Part shown: in pieces, positions 35,282-46,935 of the stretch
Layout: each line of letters starts with the position of its first letter
Position numbering within the stretch: position 1 is the stretch's first letter
NCBI GenBank assembly: GCA_046729255.1
Contig: JBKPGF010000034.1
Coordinates: forward strand, 1 to 64,000
Reading direction: 5' to 3'
Source of the DNA: PALSA-612 sp046729255
GTDB lineage: Bacteria > Actinomycetota > Thermoleophilia > Gaiellales > Gaiellaceae
Length of the DNA: 64,000 nt
The notes under the pieces: model-generated
What the model saw: only the letters and a program-made list of their open reading frames with translations
What the model was told of the DNA's origin: nothing
The model's database searches: none
Program-made: the position numbers and the translations under genes

Positions 35282-36415
35282 ATGCCGGACGTCCTCATCT
35301 ATGGCGACACCCTGCGCTCCCCGGAGCTCCGCCACGAGGTGTCGGTACCTATCCCCGACCCGTTCCTCTACGCGGAGCGAAACGGCAGGCGGGTGGTGGC
35401 GATCCACTCGCTGGAGGTGCCGCGTGTGCGCGGCATCGGCCTCGAAGTGCTGTCGTGGGACGAGCTGGGCTGGGAGGAGCTGCTCGACCAGGGAATCTCG
35501 CGCGAGGAGCTCTATCTCCACGTCGCCGAGCGCGCGTGCCGCTCGCTTGGGGTCGAGGCCGCTGTCGTCCCGCCCGGCTTCCCGGTCGAGCTTGCCGACC
35601 ATCTGCGGACTGTGGGGCTCGAGCTGACCGTCGATCGTGAGGAGTTCACGCGGCGCCGGCGGGTGAAGAGCGAGGCGGAGCTCGACGGCGTCCGCCGTGC
35701 GCAGCGGGCAGCGGAGGCGGCGATGGACGCCGCGCGAGCGATGTTGCGCGCGGCCGACGCGAGCGGCGACGTGCTGATGCTCGACGGCGAGCCGTTGACG
35801 AGCGAGCGCATCAAGCAGGAGATCGGTGATGTCTTCACCGCCCGCGACGTGGCGGCCGACGAGCTGATCGTCTCCCACGGAGGCCAGAGCGCCGTCGGCC
35901 ACGACATGGGCTCCGGGCCGATCGCGCCGGGTGAGCCCATCGTCATCGACCTGTGGCCCAAGGACCGCGAGACGGGCTGCCACGCCGACATGACGCGCAC
36001 GTACTGCGTCGGCGAGCCGCCCGACGAGCTCGTCGAGTACCACCGGCTCGTGAAGCAAGCGCTCGACGAGGCGATCGTCGGCGTGCGCGGCGGTGCCTCC
36101 GGCCACGAGCTCTACCGCACGACGTGCGAGCTCTTCCAGGAGCACGGTTACAAGACGCTGCTCACGAAGGATCTCGGTCAGACGCTCGAGGAGGGCTTCT
36201 TCCACGGTCTCGGACACGGGGTCGGGCTCGAGGTGCACGAAGATCCGGGCATGGGGCTCGCACCGGCGTCGCCTCTCGTCGCGGGGGACGTCGTCACCGT
36301 CGAGCCGGGCCTATACCGCCCCGGCTTCGGCGGCTGCCGCCTCGAGGATCTCGTCCTCGTCACGGAGGACGGCTGCGAGAACCTCACGGATTACCCGTAC
36401 GATCTGACGCCGTGA
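35282..36415 (+). CDS. M24-family Xaa-Pro aminopeptidase
   Basis: This 377-residue metallopeptidase removes residues before proline. The pita-bread fold metal ligands are seen in order: Asp in IVIDLWPK, Asp in HADMTRTYC, His in HGLGHGVGLEVHE, Glu in VTVEPGLY and Glu near LEDLVLVTED. ATG 35282 is preferred over TTG 35273. The stop overlaps the GTG of the next gene. Confidence 0.88.
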   Translation: MPDVLIYGDTLRSPELRHEVSVPIPDPFLYAERNGRRVVAIHSLEVPRVRGIGLEVLSWDELGWEELLDQGISREELYLHVAERACRSLGVEAAVVPPGFPVELADHLRTVGLELTVDREEFTRRRRVKSEAELDGVRRAQRAAEAAMDAARAMLRAADASGDVLMLDGEPLTSERIKQEIGDVFTARDVAADELIVSHGGQSAVGHDMGSGPIAPGEPIVIDLWPKDRETGCHADMTRTYCVGEPPDELVEYHRLVKQALDEAIVGVRGGASGHELYRTTCELFQEHGYKTLLTKDLGQTLEEGFFHGLGHGVGLEVHEDPGMGLAPASPLVAGDVVTVEPGLYRPGFGGCRLEDLVLVTEDGCENLTDYPYDLTP

Positions 36416-37386
36416 CCCGCGGCCTTTGTCGGCGACTCGCCGTCCTCACAACGATGGCGGCCTTCGCCGGGGCGGCAGCCGGAGGTGCGGCCGGCGACTC
36501 CGCCTGGACGAGCGGTGCGTCGAAGACGACGACGTTCCGCGACGCGGTCGGGGAGCCGGGGCCGGACATCGAGACCGTCCTCGTCTCGAACGACGCGAAC
36601 GGGCAGCTCACCTTTCGCATCGACATCCCGAACCACCCACTGATCACCGACGACCTGCGCATCAGGGTCTGGCTCGACGCTGACGCCAACGCCAGCACCG
36701 GACTAGGCCCGCAGGGCGTACGGGGAGCCGACTACTTCCTGCTGCTCGACCGCTGGGAGCTCGGCCTCGGGGAGGTCGGGTTCTTTGCTTGTTCGGGCTC
36801 CGTGTGCAGCGGTGGCAAGGTCCTGCCCACGGGCTCGCGGACGTCGCTTCGCTTCTCGTACCGGGACGGCGCGACGTTCACTCTGGACGCGGCCGAGCTC
36901 GGGATCGAGCGCCTCGAGCGCCTGAGGTTCTCGATCGAGGCCTGGACAGGCATCGGCTTCGATCCGGTCGCGGGGCGCTATGACTTCACGAACGCGCGTC
37001 CGGACTTCGCTCCTGACGGCGCCGGAAGGTGGCTCGGCTATCCGAGTGCTCAGGGCGAGGACTTCTGGACGCACGACGCCCGCACGATGCTGGTGAAGAG
37101 CTTTTCTGCGTCGCCCGCGAAGCCACGAGCCGGCCGACCCTTCACGCTTCGTCTCGCGCTCGTCCGGGCAGACACGGGAGCTCCGCTGAGGACCGGAGCC
37201 GTCTCGTGCTCGACGAAGCTCGGCGGTCGGACGCTCCGGCCGAGCTCGCGTGGATTCGTCGGCGATCGGGCGACGTGCGCATTTGCGGTCCCAGCGGACA
37301 CGCGCGGCCGAACGTTCCAGAGCACGATCTCGGTTCGCTTCGCGGGTGCCACGGTGACGCGATCGATCTCCGGCAAGGTCGGCTGA
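36412..37386 (+). CDS. Exported protein of unknown function
   Basis: This 324-residue protein has a signal peptide (about residues 1-28, RRLAVLTTMAAFAGAAAGG) and an all-beta looking sequence. The segment RIRVWLDADANASTGLG resembles calcium-binding or carbohydrate-binding beta domains, and the C-terminal 90 residues look like an Ig-type domain with two cysteines. No enzyme motif is recognised. GTG 36412 overlaps the M24 stop. Confidence 0.7.
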   Translation: MTRGLCRRLAVLTTMAAFAGAAAGGAAGDSAWTSGASKTTTFRDAVGEPGPDIETVLVSNDANGQLTFRIDIPNHPLITDDLRIRVWLDADANASTGLGPQGVRGADYFLLLDRWELGLGEVGFFACSGSVCSGGKVLPTGSRTSLRFSYRDGATFTLDAAELGIERLERLRFSIEAWTGIGFDPVAGRYDFTNARPDFAPDGAGRWLGYPSAQGEDFWTHDARTMLVKSFSASPAKPRAGRPFTLRLALVRADTGAPLRTGAVSCSTKLGGRTLRPSSRGFVGDRATCAFAVPADTRGRTFQSTISVRFAGATVTRSISGKVG

Positions 37387-37413
37387 CGCCACCTCCCGGA
37401 TAGGATCGCGCGC

Positions 37414-39369
<1,956 letters not shown>

Positions 39370-39425
39370 CGCTTACCGGCGACACATACGCTCGTAATAC
39401 GTGTGGCGTAGCGTCTGGCGCGCAC

Positions 39426-40901
39426 ATGTGGTCGCGAAGCGGTCGACGGGGCATGATGGCGCTCGCTCTCGCAGCGCTCGTCGTGCTGCCCGCCGCGTCC
39501 GAGTCGTCCGCGCGCTCGGTGTCAGGGGCCGCCGCCCTCGACGTCGCAGTCACCGTTCGGGTGTCCGAGGCATCGTGCCGTGCGCTACCCGTCGTCGTTC
39601 CGGCAGGGGCTGTCCGTTTCGACCTCTCCAATCGCGCCAAGCAGCCCGCGACCTTCTCTGTCGGTGGCCGCTCAGCTAGCGTCCGGCGGAGCCGCCCGCG
39701 CGCAGTCATCTGGTCGTTGCCGGCGGGGTCGACGCCGTATCGCTGCAGCGTAGGGGCGAAGGTGGTCGGGCGCGGCGCGCTCACCGTGACGCCTCCTCCA
39801 CCGAACGTCAGCATCGCAGTCACGGGTAAGCCCGAAGTCGTGTTCGACTACACGAGCGACCGTTGCGATGACGTGGACATTCCCGATGCGCCTGCCCGGG
39901 TGTTCCGCGACGCCGAGGGGCGGCTGCAGCTGGTTGCGTCCAATCACATGGCGCGGCGCATGATCGGGACGAGTCTCAACGATATGGCACGGGACTGCCG
40001 GGTCGTCCTCCCCTCGCACGGCAGCGCGCGCCCCGAGCGATTCGACGACAGCGAGTGGCTGTCCAATCCGTACACGCTCGACGGCGAGACGATCCACGCG
40101 CTCCTCCACATGGAATACCACGGGCAGGACCACGGACATGCGCAATGTCCGAGCGGCAGAAACGACGTGTGCTGGTACGACGCCATCACGCTCGCGGTGT
40201 CTCGCGACGGCGGCGCGACGTATACCCACGCGGAACCGCCCGCGCACGTTGTCGCCGCGCCACCCTGGAAGTACCGCCCCGACAACGCCGGACTGGGTTA
40301 CATGGGGCTCTCGAACCTCGTCCACAACCCGGATGACAGCTTCTACTACGCGATGATCGGTCTCGCCCTGCCGTTTGGCTATACGGGCAGCGGGGTCTGC
40401 GTCATTCGCTCCCGCAAGCTCGACCGCCCCGATGCGTGGCGATTCTGGAATGGATCGAGCTTCGCAGGCAGGTTCGTCAATCCCTACGAAGACCCCGCCG
40501 GCGCGCTCGACTCCCGCTGTCAGGGGACGGTTGGCTTCGCGGCGTGGTCGCTGTCGTGGAACAGGTACCTCGGCCGCTGGCTCGTGATCGGCACCTCGGC
40601 TCGGACGGGAACCGAGGCCGCCTTCTTCCTTTCCATGTCTTTGGATCTCGTCCACTGGAGTCCGCCGAAGCCGTTCCTCAGGACCGAGTTCGTCGACACT
40701 TACGAGTGCGGCGACGCCGCGCCGACGGCGTACGCGTCCTTCATCGACCCATCGAGCCCTGCCCGGAACTTCGATGTCACGGGCAAGCGCGGCTGGCTCT
40801 ACTACACGCAGTTCAACCCGCCTACTTGCAATGACTACGGGACGATCGACCGGGACCTCGTGCGAATCCCCATCGAGCTGTCGATCGGGCCGCCAGGCTG
40901 A
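39426..40901 (+). CDS. Exported beta-propeller-like protein
   Basis: This 491-residue protein has an N-terminal signal sequence (MALALAALVVLPAASESSA). After an N-terminal domain of about 100 residues, the rest has the repeated aromatic/Asp segments of glycosidase- or sialidase-like five- or six-bladed propellers (LAVSRDGGATYTHAEPP, SMSLDLVHWSPPKPF). Ten or so cysteines suggest disulfides. No catalytic residues can be named. It is joined to the next gene by TGATG. Confidence 0.62.
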   Translation: MWSRSGRRGMMALALAALVVLPAASESSARSVSGAAALDVAVTVRVSEASCRALPVVVPAGAVRFDLSNRAKQPATFSVGGRSASVRRSRPRAVIWSLPAGSTPYRCSVGAKVVGRGALTVTPPPPNVSIAVTGKPEVVFDYTSDRCDDVDIPDAPARVFRDAEGRLQLVASNHMARRMIGTSLNDMARDCRVVLPSHGSARPERFDDSEWLSNPYTLDGETIHALLHMEYHGQDHGHAQCPSGRNDVCWYDAITLAVSRDGGATYTHAEPPAHVVAAPPWKYRPDNAGLGYMGLSNLVHNPDDSFYYAMIGLALPFGYTGSGVCVIRSRKLDRPDAWRFWNGSSFAGRFVNPYEDPAGALDSRCQGTVGFAAWSLSWNRYLGRWLVIGTSARTGTEAAFFLSMSLDLVHWSPPKPFLRTEFVDTYECGDAAPTAYASFIDPSSPARNFDVTGKRGWLYYTQFNPPTCNDYGTIDRDLVRIPIELSIGPPG

Positions 40902-42418
40902 TGCGACGCGTCCTGTACACGGCGGGTGTGCTCGGGGCGGTTGTCCTCGGCGGCAGTGGAGCCTCCGGGGCATCGCGCGTTGCTCCGGCATGGCTCCCGC
41001 CGGGCGAGGTCTCGGCGCCGCAGGAGTCGACGAGGTTTCCGAGCGTCGCCTTCAGCCGGACCGACGACGTGCTCACGATGTACGGCGGCAGCTCGGGAGT
41101 CGAAGCGCACTTCCGTCCGGCCGGTGGGAGGGAAGGCTCCTGGGCCCGGCTGACGACTTGCGGCGGCAATCCACAGGTGGCGTTCGACGCGGCGGGGAAC
41201 GCCGTCGCCCTCTGGCAGCAGTGCGGCGTGGGTGAGCAACGGATCATGGCTGCCATGAGATCGCCAGGGTTGAACGGGGAGTGGCGGGCTCCGGTCGCGC
41301 TCTCGACGCCACGTCGGCCTGCCTCGTATCCCGAGCTGTCGGTCAACGGGCAGGGCGACGCGGTCGCGTCGTGGGCGGAATGGGCCGACGACTTCCAGGT
41401 GATTCAGGCGTCGACACGATCCGGCTCCACCGGAGCCTGGGAGCAGCCGGTGCAACTCTCTTCGACTGGCGCGTGGGCCTATGAGTCCGTGAGCGCAATC
41501 GACGAGCAGGGAGACGTCGTGGTCGGCTTCACGCGCTCGGACCCCGCGGGCCCGATCGTCTGGAGCGCATACAGACCCGCGGGTGGCTCGTGGCTCCCAT
41601 CCGTGCAGCTCTCCCAGCCGGGCCACTACGGCGTCTTTCCGGCGCTCGCGCTCGACGCTCTGGGAAACGTCGTCGCCGTGTGGAGTGAGGACGGCCAGGG
41701 TGCCGCGTCCTTTCGATCGCGGCTGACGGGAGTTTGGGAGACGGCAGGCCCCTTCCCATCGGGTAACTGGACCCACATCGCGATCGGCTCGCGGGGGAAT
41801 GCGCTCGCCGCGTGGGAGCAAGCCGGGAAGGTGTGGGTATCCGAACGCCCAGCCGGCGGTGGAAGCCGGTGGGGAGGCACCGTGTCCGTCACGGATGCGG
41901 AAGGGATCGCCGTGCATGTCGCATTCGACGACGCCGACAACGCCGTCGTCCTCTGGGGTCGCTACGGAACGTCGTCGTCCTTGGTCGGTTCGGTCAGCGC
42001 GGCCCGTCGCTCTGCGGGCAGCTCGGTCTGGGAACGTCCCGCCAGCCTGGAGATCCCCAGCGCGGAGATGGACTGGGTGCGTTATGCCGTGGACCCACAG
42101 GGCGATGCGGTCGCCGTCTGGGAGGACCGGGCATGGCCACGTGCCGTTCGGTCAGCCGTTCTCGACGGCGCGGCACCCGACCTCGCGCTGACGGTTCCCT
42201 CGCGCGGCCGGGTGGGACGTCCGATGCGCAGCTCCGCGGGCGTCCACGACCTCTCCCACACGACGGTGCAGTGGCGTTTCGGGGACGGAAAGGCCGCCAC
42301 CGGGACCGCGACCGCACACGCGTACCGCCATCCCGGCACGTACCGGGTACGGGTCACGGCGACCGACGCGGCCGGCCACCGGACGTCGATGTCGTCGCCG
42401 ACCAGGATCGCTCGATAA
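40901..42418 (+). CDS. Exported protein with repeat propeller and C-terminal PKD domain
   Basis: This 505-residue protein starts with a signal peptide (LYTAGVLGAVVLGGSGASG). The middle has repeats of the type DxxGNAVALWQQ, QGDAVASWAEW, LGNVVAVWSED, RGNALAAWEQA and QGDAVAVWEDR, spaced by about 50-60 residues, as in beta-propellers. Residues about 415-505 form a PKD domain (QWRFGDGKA, GTYRVRVTATDAAGH). It is probably a surface or matrix protein. The ATG shares a base with the upstream stop. Confidence 0.72.
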   Translation: MRRVLYTAGVLGAVVLGGSGASGASRVAPAWLPPGEVSAPQESTRFPSVAFSRTDDVLTMYGGSSGVEAHFRPAGGREGSWARLTTCGGNPQVAFDAAGNAVALWQQCGVGEQRIMAAMRSPGLNGEWRAPVALSTPRRPASYPELSVNGQGDAVASWAEWADDFQVIQASTRSGSTGAWEQPVQLSSTGAWAYESVSAIDEQGDVVVGFTRSDPAGPIVWSAYRPAGGSWLPSVQLSQPGHYGVFPALALDALGNVVAVWSEDGQGAASFRSRLTGVWETAGPFPSGNWTHIAIGSRGNALAAWEQAGKVWVSERPAGGGSRWGGTVSVTDAEGIAVHVAFDDADNAVVLWGRYGTSSSLVGSVSAARRSAGSSVWERPASLEIPSAEMDWVRYAVDPQGDAVAVWEDRAWPRAVRSAVLDGAAPDLALTVPSRGRVGRPMRSSAGVHDLSHTTVQWRFGDGKAATGTATAHAYRHPGTYRVRVTATDAAGHRTSMSSPTRIAR

Positions 42419-42481
42419 CGGTCGCAAAGCGGGTCCGAATCGCCGGCCGCAGGAAGCCGTAAGGCGCGATAAGGTCGAGGC

Positions 42482-42871
42482 TTGCGTCGCCTCGCCGTCT
42501 TCCTGGCCGCGTGCGCAGCTCTCCTCGCCACTGTCCCGGCGCAGGCGGCAGAGCCTCCGAACGAGAACGACCCTTGCTCCCGCGAAGGGCGAAACGTCTG
42601 CGGGACGACGGGAGTCGGCTTCTACGACACGTATCGCTATGGCGTGCGCTGGTTCGGTGACTTCCGCGGTGCCGTCGCCGATGCCGCGCGCACGTTCTGC
42701 ATCGATCTGCGCTTCTGGTACCCGTCGAAGTCGATGCGCTTCCAGCTGGCGGAGCCGGACCAGCTGCGAAACCGGGACGGCGACACCGTCACGTACGAGC
42801 GGCAGCGCCGGATGGCGTACGCGGCGTGGACTTACGGCAGGACGAACAGCCCGAACCAGCAGCTGCGGTGA
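42482..42871 (+). pseudogene. Exported protein fragment broken by a frameshift upstream of the sortase
   Basis: The frame starts at TTG 42482, six bases after TAAGGT, with a signal peptide (LAVFLAACAALLATVPAQA), and stops at 42871 after RTNSPNQQLR. The coding signal then continues in another frame as AAVMLYVHSQMGDAQPGEVD (to about 42960) and returns to the original frame before the sortase domain. Two compensating single-base shifts, either real or assembly errors, would restore one protein with a signal peptide, a Cys-containing domain (RTFCIDLRFWYPS) and a sortase. The domain resembles thioester domains only loosely. Confidence 0.55.
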
Positions 42872-43033
42872 TGCTTTACGTCCACTCGCAGATGGGCGAC
42901 GCGCAGCCCGGCGAGGTGGATCCGTCCACGATCAGCCCCGCGGTGGCCGCGATCTCCCGCCATCAACACCGGCCGCAGCACGGGCGGCGAGGCGAAGCAA
43001 GCGCCCCCGGCCGGTCAGAGCGCTCCTGCGCGC

Positions 43034-43462
43034 GTGTCCATCAGATCATTGGGCATCGCCGCGCCCGTGACGCCGGCCGGGATCGATGTCGCGAAGGGCG
43101 AGCTTGCCGCGCACCCGAACGTGCATCGAACGTCGTGGTGGCGTGACGGCGCGGCTCCCGGAGACAGAACCGGGACGGTGCTGATCGCGGGTCACGTCGA
43201 CTCGGCGACGCAGGGTCCCGGAGCGTTCTTCCGGCTCGAGGACGCGAGCATCGGCGACCGGATCACGGTCACGTCGCGCAGCGGCGCCAGGCGCACGTAC
43301 CGCGTCGTCTCCGTCCGCACGATGCCGAAGCCGCAGCTGCCACCGGACGTCTACTCGACGAGAGGCCGCCCGCGAATCGCGCTCGTGACCTGCGGCGGGC
43401 CGTTCCTCGAGTCGATCGGGCACTACCGCGACAACGTCGTCGTCAGCGCGGTGCCCGACTAG
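43034..43462 (+). CDS. Class F-like sortase domain
   Basis: This 142-residue sortase domain has the catalytic histidine in IAGHVDSATQ, cysteine in IALVTCGGPF and probably arginine in GHYRDNVVV. It begins PARVSIRSLGIAAPVTPAGI, the usual class F opening. As delimited it has no signal or membrane anchor, which sortases need; the frame stays open upstream to about 42873 and rejoins the broken 42482 frame. No LPxTG-like substrate was found in the window. Confidence 0.78.
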   Translation: MSIRSLGIAAPVTPAGIDVAKGELAAHPNVHRTSWWRDGAAPGDRTGTVLIAGHVDSATQGPGAFFRLEDASIGDRITVTSRSGARRTYRVVSVRTMPKPQLPPDVYSTRGRPRIALVTCGGPFLESIGHYRDNVVVSAVPD

Positions 43463-44580
43463 CGGCCCCGAGCGGCAAACCTGCTGAGCGCTCGCTGCGC
43501 AACGCGGCCCGCGAGCACGTCCGAAGCGGTACCTACGCCGGCGCCATGTGTCATAACGGCCACGGCGAACGCGCCGCCTGGCCAGTAGACGATGCCGGCG
43601 TCGTGCCGGGCAGTCGTGATCCAGCCGGCCTTGTGGAGCGCCGACGCGCGTCCGCCGAGGAAGCGGCCGAGCTTGCCCCGATCGACCACGTGTGCAAGGA
43701 GATAAAGGAGATAGCGCGCATCAGCGGCCGTGAAGCCCGCAGTCCGCTTCGCGAGCCGGCCCTTGCCGGCGGCGGCGAGATGGATGTACGCGAAGAGCTG
43801 CGCCATGTCGTACGCGCTCGTGAACTTGCCGACGCCGTAGTACGGCGGCTCGTCGACGCGCAACGGGATCGGGAGGCGGCGGGCGAGCGTGCCGGGGATG
43901 TACCCGCCGTACATCTCCGAGTCGTCGAGGCCGAGCCCGCGCATGAGTGAGTTCACCCTGAGCCCGCCTCCGCTCGTCGAGCCTCCGAAGAGCACCTCCA
44001 GCGCGTTCGCCGCGACGTTGTCCGAGTACACGATCGCGCGGCGCAGCAGCCCGTCGGCATACGAGCCGCGTGCTGGCTTGCTGCGCAGTGAGCGCAACGT
44101 CTCGACGGCGATCGCGAGCTTCAGCGTCGAACCCGCCGGGAAGTGCGCCCGCGCGTTCCAGGCCGCACCCGCACCCGTGGTGAGATCGCGAGCGTAGACG
44201 GCGCTCGTTCCCGGGAACGCCCGGGCGAGCGGCACGATGCGACGGGCGAGGGCAGTGTCGACATGCGGGATGCTTCCGCGCGGCTGCGCGCTGCGCGGCA
44301 GGCCGAAGACACGGCTCACCGAGGCGCTGCTCTGCCGTCCACTGAGCGTCGTTGCCGTCACCCGGACGGTCACGTCGCGACGGGGCAATGGCACGCGAAC
44401 GTCGAATCTCCGTCCGCGCATGTGATGCGTCAGGACGATCTTGCCGCCCGCTCGGATGACGAGCAGCTTCGTACCGCGCGGCACTCGTCCGGCGACCCGG
44501 CCGAACGACACCTCGTAGGGCGCGGGCGCGACGAGAACCGGAGGCGGAATTGGCGGTGGAGCGGAAGCTGCGGCAACCAT
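43459..44580 (-). CDS. Beta-lactamase-fold serine hydrolase (class A-like)
   Basis: This 373-residue protein has an N-terminal beta-rich region (residues 20-95) and a serine hydrolase domain with Ser151-x-x-Lys154 (AGSTLKL), Ser186-Asp187-Asn188 (YSDNV) and HKAGWI in place of KTG. It may be a beta-lactamase or a related peptidase/esterase. Only a weak N-terminal hydrophobic segment is present, so export is unclear. ATG 44580 lies seven bases after TACGCT (44593-44588). Confidence 0.8.
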   Translation of the reverse strand: MVAAASAPPPIPPPVLVAPAPYEVSFGRVAGRVPRGTKLLVIRAGGKIVLTHHMRGRRFDVRVPLPRRDVTVRVTATTLSGRQSSASVSRVFGLPRSAQPRGSIPHVDTALARRIVPLARAFPGTSAVYARDLTTGAGAAWNARAHFPAGSTLKLAIAVETLRSLRSKPARGSYADGLLRRAIVYSDNVAANALEVLFGGSTSGGGLRVNSLMRGLGLDDSEMYGGYIPGTLARRLPIPLRVDEPPYYGVGKFTSAYDMAQLFAYIHLAAAGKGRLAKRTAGFTAADARYLLYLLAHVVDRGKLGRFLGGRASALHKAGWITTARHDAGIVYWPGGAFAVAVMTHGAGVGTASDVLAGRVAQRALSRFAARGR

Positions 44581-44770
44581 CGACCAAAGCGTAAGGGCCC
44601 GCCATGACTAGCGCGTCTGGGGCGCTGCTGGCAAAGGAGCCAAGCGAGCGGCGCGCAGGACAGTACTCAGTACGGCCAAGCGCCGCGTGTGCCGGATCCT
44701 GCCGCCAGCAGCGTCAGGGCGCGGCGAAGGGTGGCTTCGCTACCCGGAAGCCCGCGCCCGCCCAGGCACG

Positions 44771-46036
44771 TTAGGGCAGCAGCTTCTCGAAGCGCTCTGC
44801 ATCGTCGAAGGGGCCGACGAGCGCGAGTCGCAGCCGGTCGTCGGCGATGAGGTCCTGCGCGACACGCTGGACGTCCTCGGCCGTCACCGCCTCCAGCCCT
44901 GCGAGCACCTCGGTCGGGTCCGGGTGGGTGTTCTCGAGCACCTCGCGTAGCAGGCCGAACCTGTTCGTCCCCTGCGGCGACTCGAGCGAGAGGACAAAGC
45001 GACCCTTCGTGTAGGCGCGCGCCTTCTCGAGCTCCTCTGCCGGCACCGGCTCGGTCACGATCTTCTTCAGCTCGCCGACGATCGTCTCGACGGCCTCGTC
45101 GATGCGCTTGATGTCGACGCCGGACTGGGTGAACAGGGCACCCGTGTCGGCATAGCCCTGGACCAGCGCGAAGACGTAGTACGCGAGGCCGCGGCGCTCG
45201 CGAACCTCGGTGAAGAGACGTGACGACATGCCGCCGCCGAGCACCGCCCGCAGCAGCTCCAGCACGTAGCGGTCCGGGTGGGCGATCTCGAACGTCCGGA
45301 AGCCGATGCACACGTGCGCCTGGTCGGACTGCTTCGTGTGGAGCTTGACCCTCGTCGAATTGAGCGACGGCGTTGCGGGCTCCGGCGCGCCGGCTTCGCC
45401 GTCGGGCAGGTCGCCGAGCATCTCCATGAGCCTCTCGTCGAGGCCTGTGCCCACGGCACCGGCGACGCCGACGACCATCCGCTGCGCCGTGTACCAGCGG
45501 TCGACGTAATCGAGGAACGTCTCGCGTGTGGCGCCCTGGACGGTCTCCTTGCGGCCGAGGATGTCCCACCCGAGCGGGTGGTCACCGTAGACGAGATCGT
45601 CGAACACGCCGGACACGTAGTCGCGGGGCGTGTCGAAGTACATGTTCATCTCCTCGAGGATGACCCCCTTCTCGCGCTCGATCTCCCCGGGGTCGAAACG
45701 GGAGTGGCGCAGCATGTCGACGAGCACGTCGAGCGCGATGTCGCGGCTCTCGCCGGCGCAGCGGTCGTAGTAGCCCGTGATCTCCCTGCCGGTGAAGGCG
45801 TTGAACTCGCCGCCGATCGAGTCGACCTCGGTGGAGATGTCGCGCGCCGTCGGCCGCCGCTCCGTCCCCTTGAAGAACATGTGCTCGGCGAAGTGCGCGA
45901 TGCCGTTGGACTCGGCCGTCTCGTAGCGCGCGCCGGCCGCGAGCATGACGAAGCACGACACCGACTGCGCCTGCGCCATCGGCGCGGTCAGCACACGGAG
46001 GCCGTTGGGGAGGACGTGTCGCTCGAAGGTGCTCAA
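44771..46036 (-). CDS. M16-family zinc peptidase (processing-peptidase type)
   Basis: This 421-residue enzyme has the inverted zinc motif HFAEH at residues 48-52 and the downstream glutamate in the segment after EREKGVILEEMN. A second M16 half (about residues 200-410) has lost the motif, as usual. Bacterial members cleave short peptides or quorum/lantibiotic precursors. TTG is the start (MSTFERHVLPNGLRVLT). The 190 bases after it hold only weak hairpins. Confidence 0.9.
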   Translation of the reverse strand: MSTFERHVLPNGLRVLTAPMAQAQSVSCFVMLAAGARYETAESNGIAHFAEHMFFKGTERRPTARDISTEVDSIGGEFNAFTGREITGYYDRCAGESRDIALDVLVDMLRHSRFDPGEIEREKGVILEEMNMYFDTPRDYVSGVFDDLVYGDHPLGWDILGRKETVQGATRETFLDYVDRWYTAQRMVVGVAGAVGTGLDERLMEMLGDLPDGEAGAPEPATPSLNSTRVKLHTKQSDQAHVCIGFRTFEIAHPDRYVLELLRAVLGGGMSSRLFTEVRERRGLAYYVFALVQGYADTGALFTQSGVDIKRIDEAVETIVGELKKIVTEPVPAEELEKARAYTKGRFVLSLESPQGTNRFGLLREVLENTHPDPTEVLAGLEAVTAEDVQRVAQDLIADDRLRLALVGPFDDAERFEKLLP

Positions 46037-46062
46037 GCCCCGCCGATGGTATAGAGAGCCGC

Positions 46063-46935
46063 ATGGCGGACGGGGAGCTAACCCGCGCGGCGATGGCGGC
46101 TCAGCCGGAGTGGTTGCGAGCCGTGCCCACCGATCGCCGGTTTCCGCACGGGAAGCTGCTCTTCACCGGCTGCGGCACGTCGTTCCACGCCGCGCAGACA
46201 GGAGGCGAGGCCGTGCAGGCGCTCGAGCTCGTGCTCGAGCCCGATCGAGACGCCGACGTGCTCGTCTGCGTGAGCCACGAGGGCGGCACGGCGCTCACGC
46301 TCGAGGCCGCGCGCGCGTGGCAGGGAGACACGTGGCTGATCACGGCGGTCGCGGACAGTCCGCTCGCGGAAGCGTGCACCGAGGTCGTGATTGCCTCCCC
46401 TGCCGTCGAGGACAGCTGGTGCCACACGGCGAGCTACACGTCTGCCGTCGCAACGATCGCGGCACTGAAGGGCGAGGACGTCTCCTGGCTGCCGTCGGCC
46501 ATTGAGGACGCGCTCGCGGCGCCGGCGATTCCCGTTTCCGACCACGAGCGCTGGCTCGTCGCGGGCGCCGGCCGCGCGTGGCCCACTGCCCAGGAGGCGG
46601 TGCTGAAGCTCCGCGAGGGCGCGTACGTCTCGGCCGAGGCGCACGAGACCGAGCAGCTCCTACACGGCTACCTGGCCGCAGTCGACGAGAACGTGCGCAC
46701 GTTCGTGCTCGAGGGGGAGGGGCGAGGGGCGGAGCGCGCCCGGCAGGCCGTCGCGGCGCTGGCGGCGATCGGGGCCTCGACGACGCTCGTGCCGACGCGC
46801 CACCCGGTCGTCGACATCGTTCCCTTCCAGCGGCTCGCCGTCGATCTCGCCGCGCACCGCGGTGTCGACCCGGATCGCATCCGCCGCAACGACGAACGCT
46901 GGGCCGCGGCCGCAGAGGCGGCCAAGAGCTCCTAG
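46063..46935 (+). CDS. Double SIS-domain protein (GlmS isomerase/AgaS-like)
   Basis: This 290-residue protein has two SIS modules, with the sugar-phosphate loops FTGCGTSFHAAQ and CVSHEGGTALTLEA. It is a second member of the family in the window besides the one in the nagA operon, but shorter and without operon partners. It may isomerise or deaminate an amino-sugar phosphate. ATG is seven bases after TATAGA. The 3' end overlaps the acdS stop by four bases. Confidence 0.78.
   Translation: MADGELTRAAMAAQPEWLRAVPTDRRFPHGKLLFTGCGTSFHAAQTGGEAVQALELVLEPDRDADVLVCVSHEGGTALTLEAARAWQGDTWLITAVADSPLAEACTEVVIASPAVEDSWCHTASYTSAVATIAALKGEDVSWLPSAIEDALAAPAIPVSDHERWLVAGAGRAWPTAQEAVLKLREGAYVSAEAHETEQLLHGYLAAVDENVRTFVLEGEGRGAERARQAVAALAAIGASTTLVPTRHPVVDIVPFQRLAVDLAAHRGVDPDRIRRNDERWAAAAEAAKSS

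Noticed and set aside
42826..43146. Open frame as a separate 106-residue gene
   Set aside because: Its first part is the continuation of the broken exported gene and the rest is Arg/Ser-rich out-of-frame sequence over the sortase gene.
44653..44689. Third copy of the hairpin element (GTACTcAGTAC flanked by GCGGCGC/GCGCCGC)
   Set aside because: The inner palindrome has a one-base loop and the flanks do not align convincingly with the other two copies.
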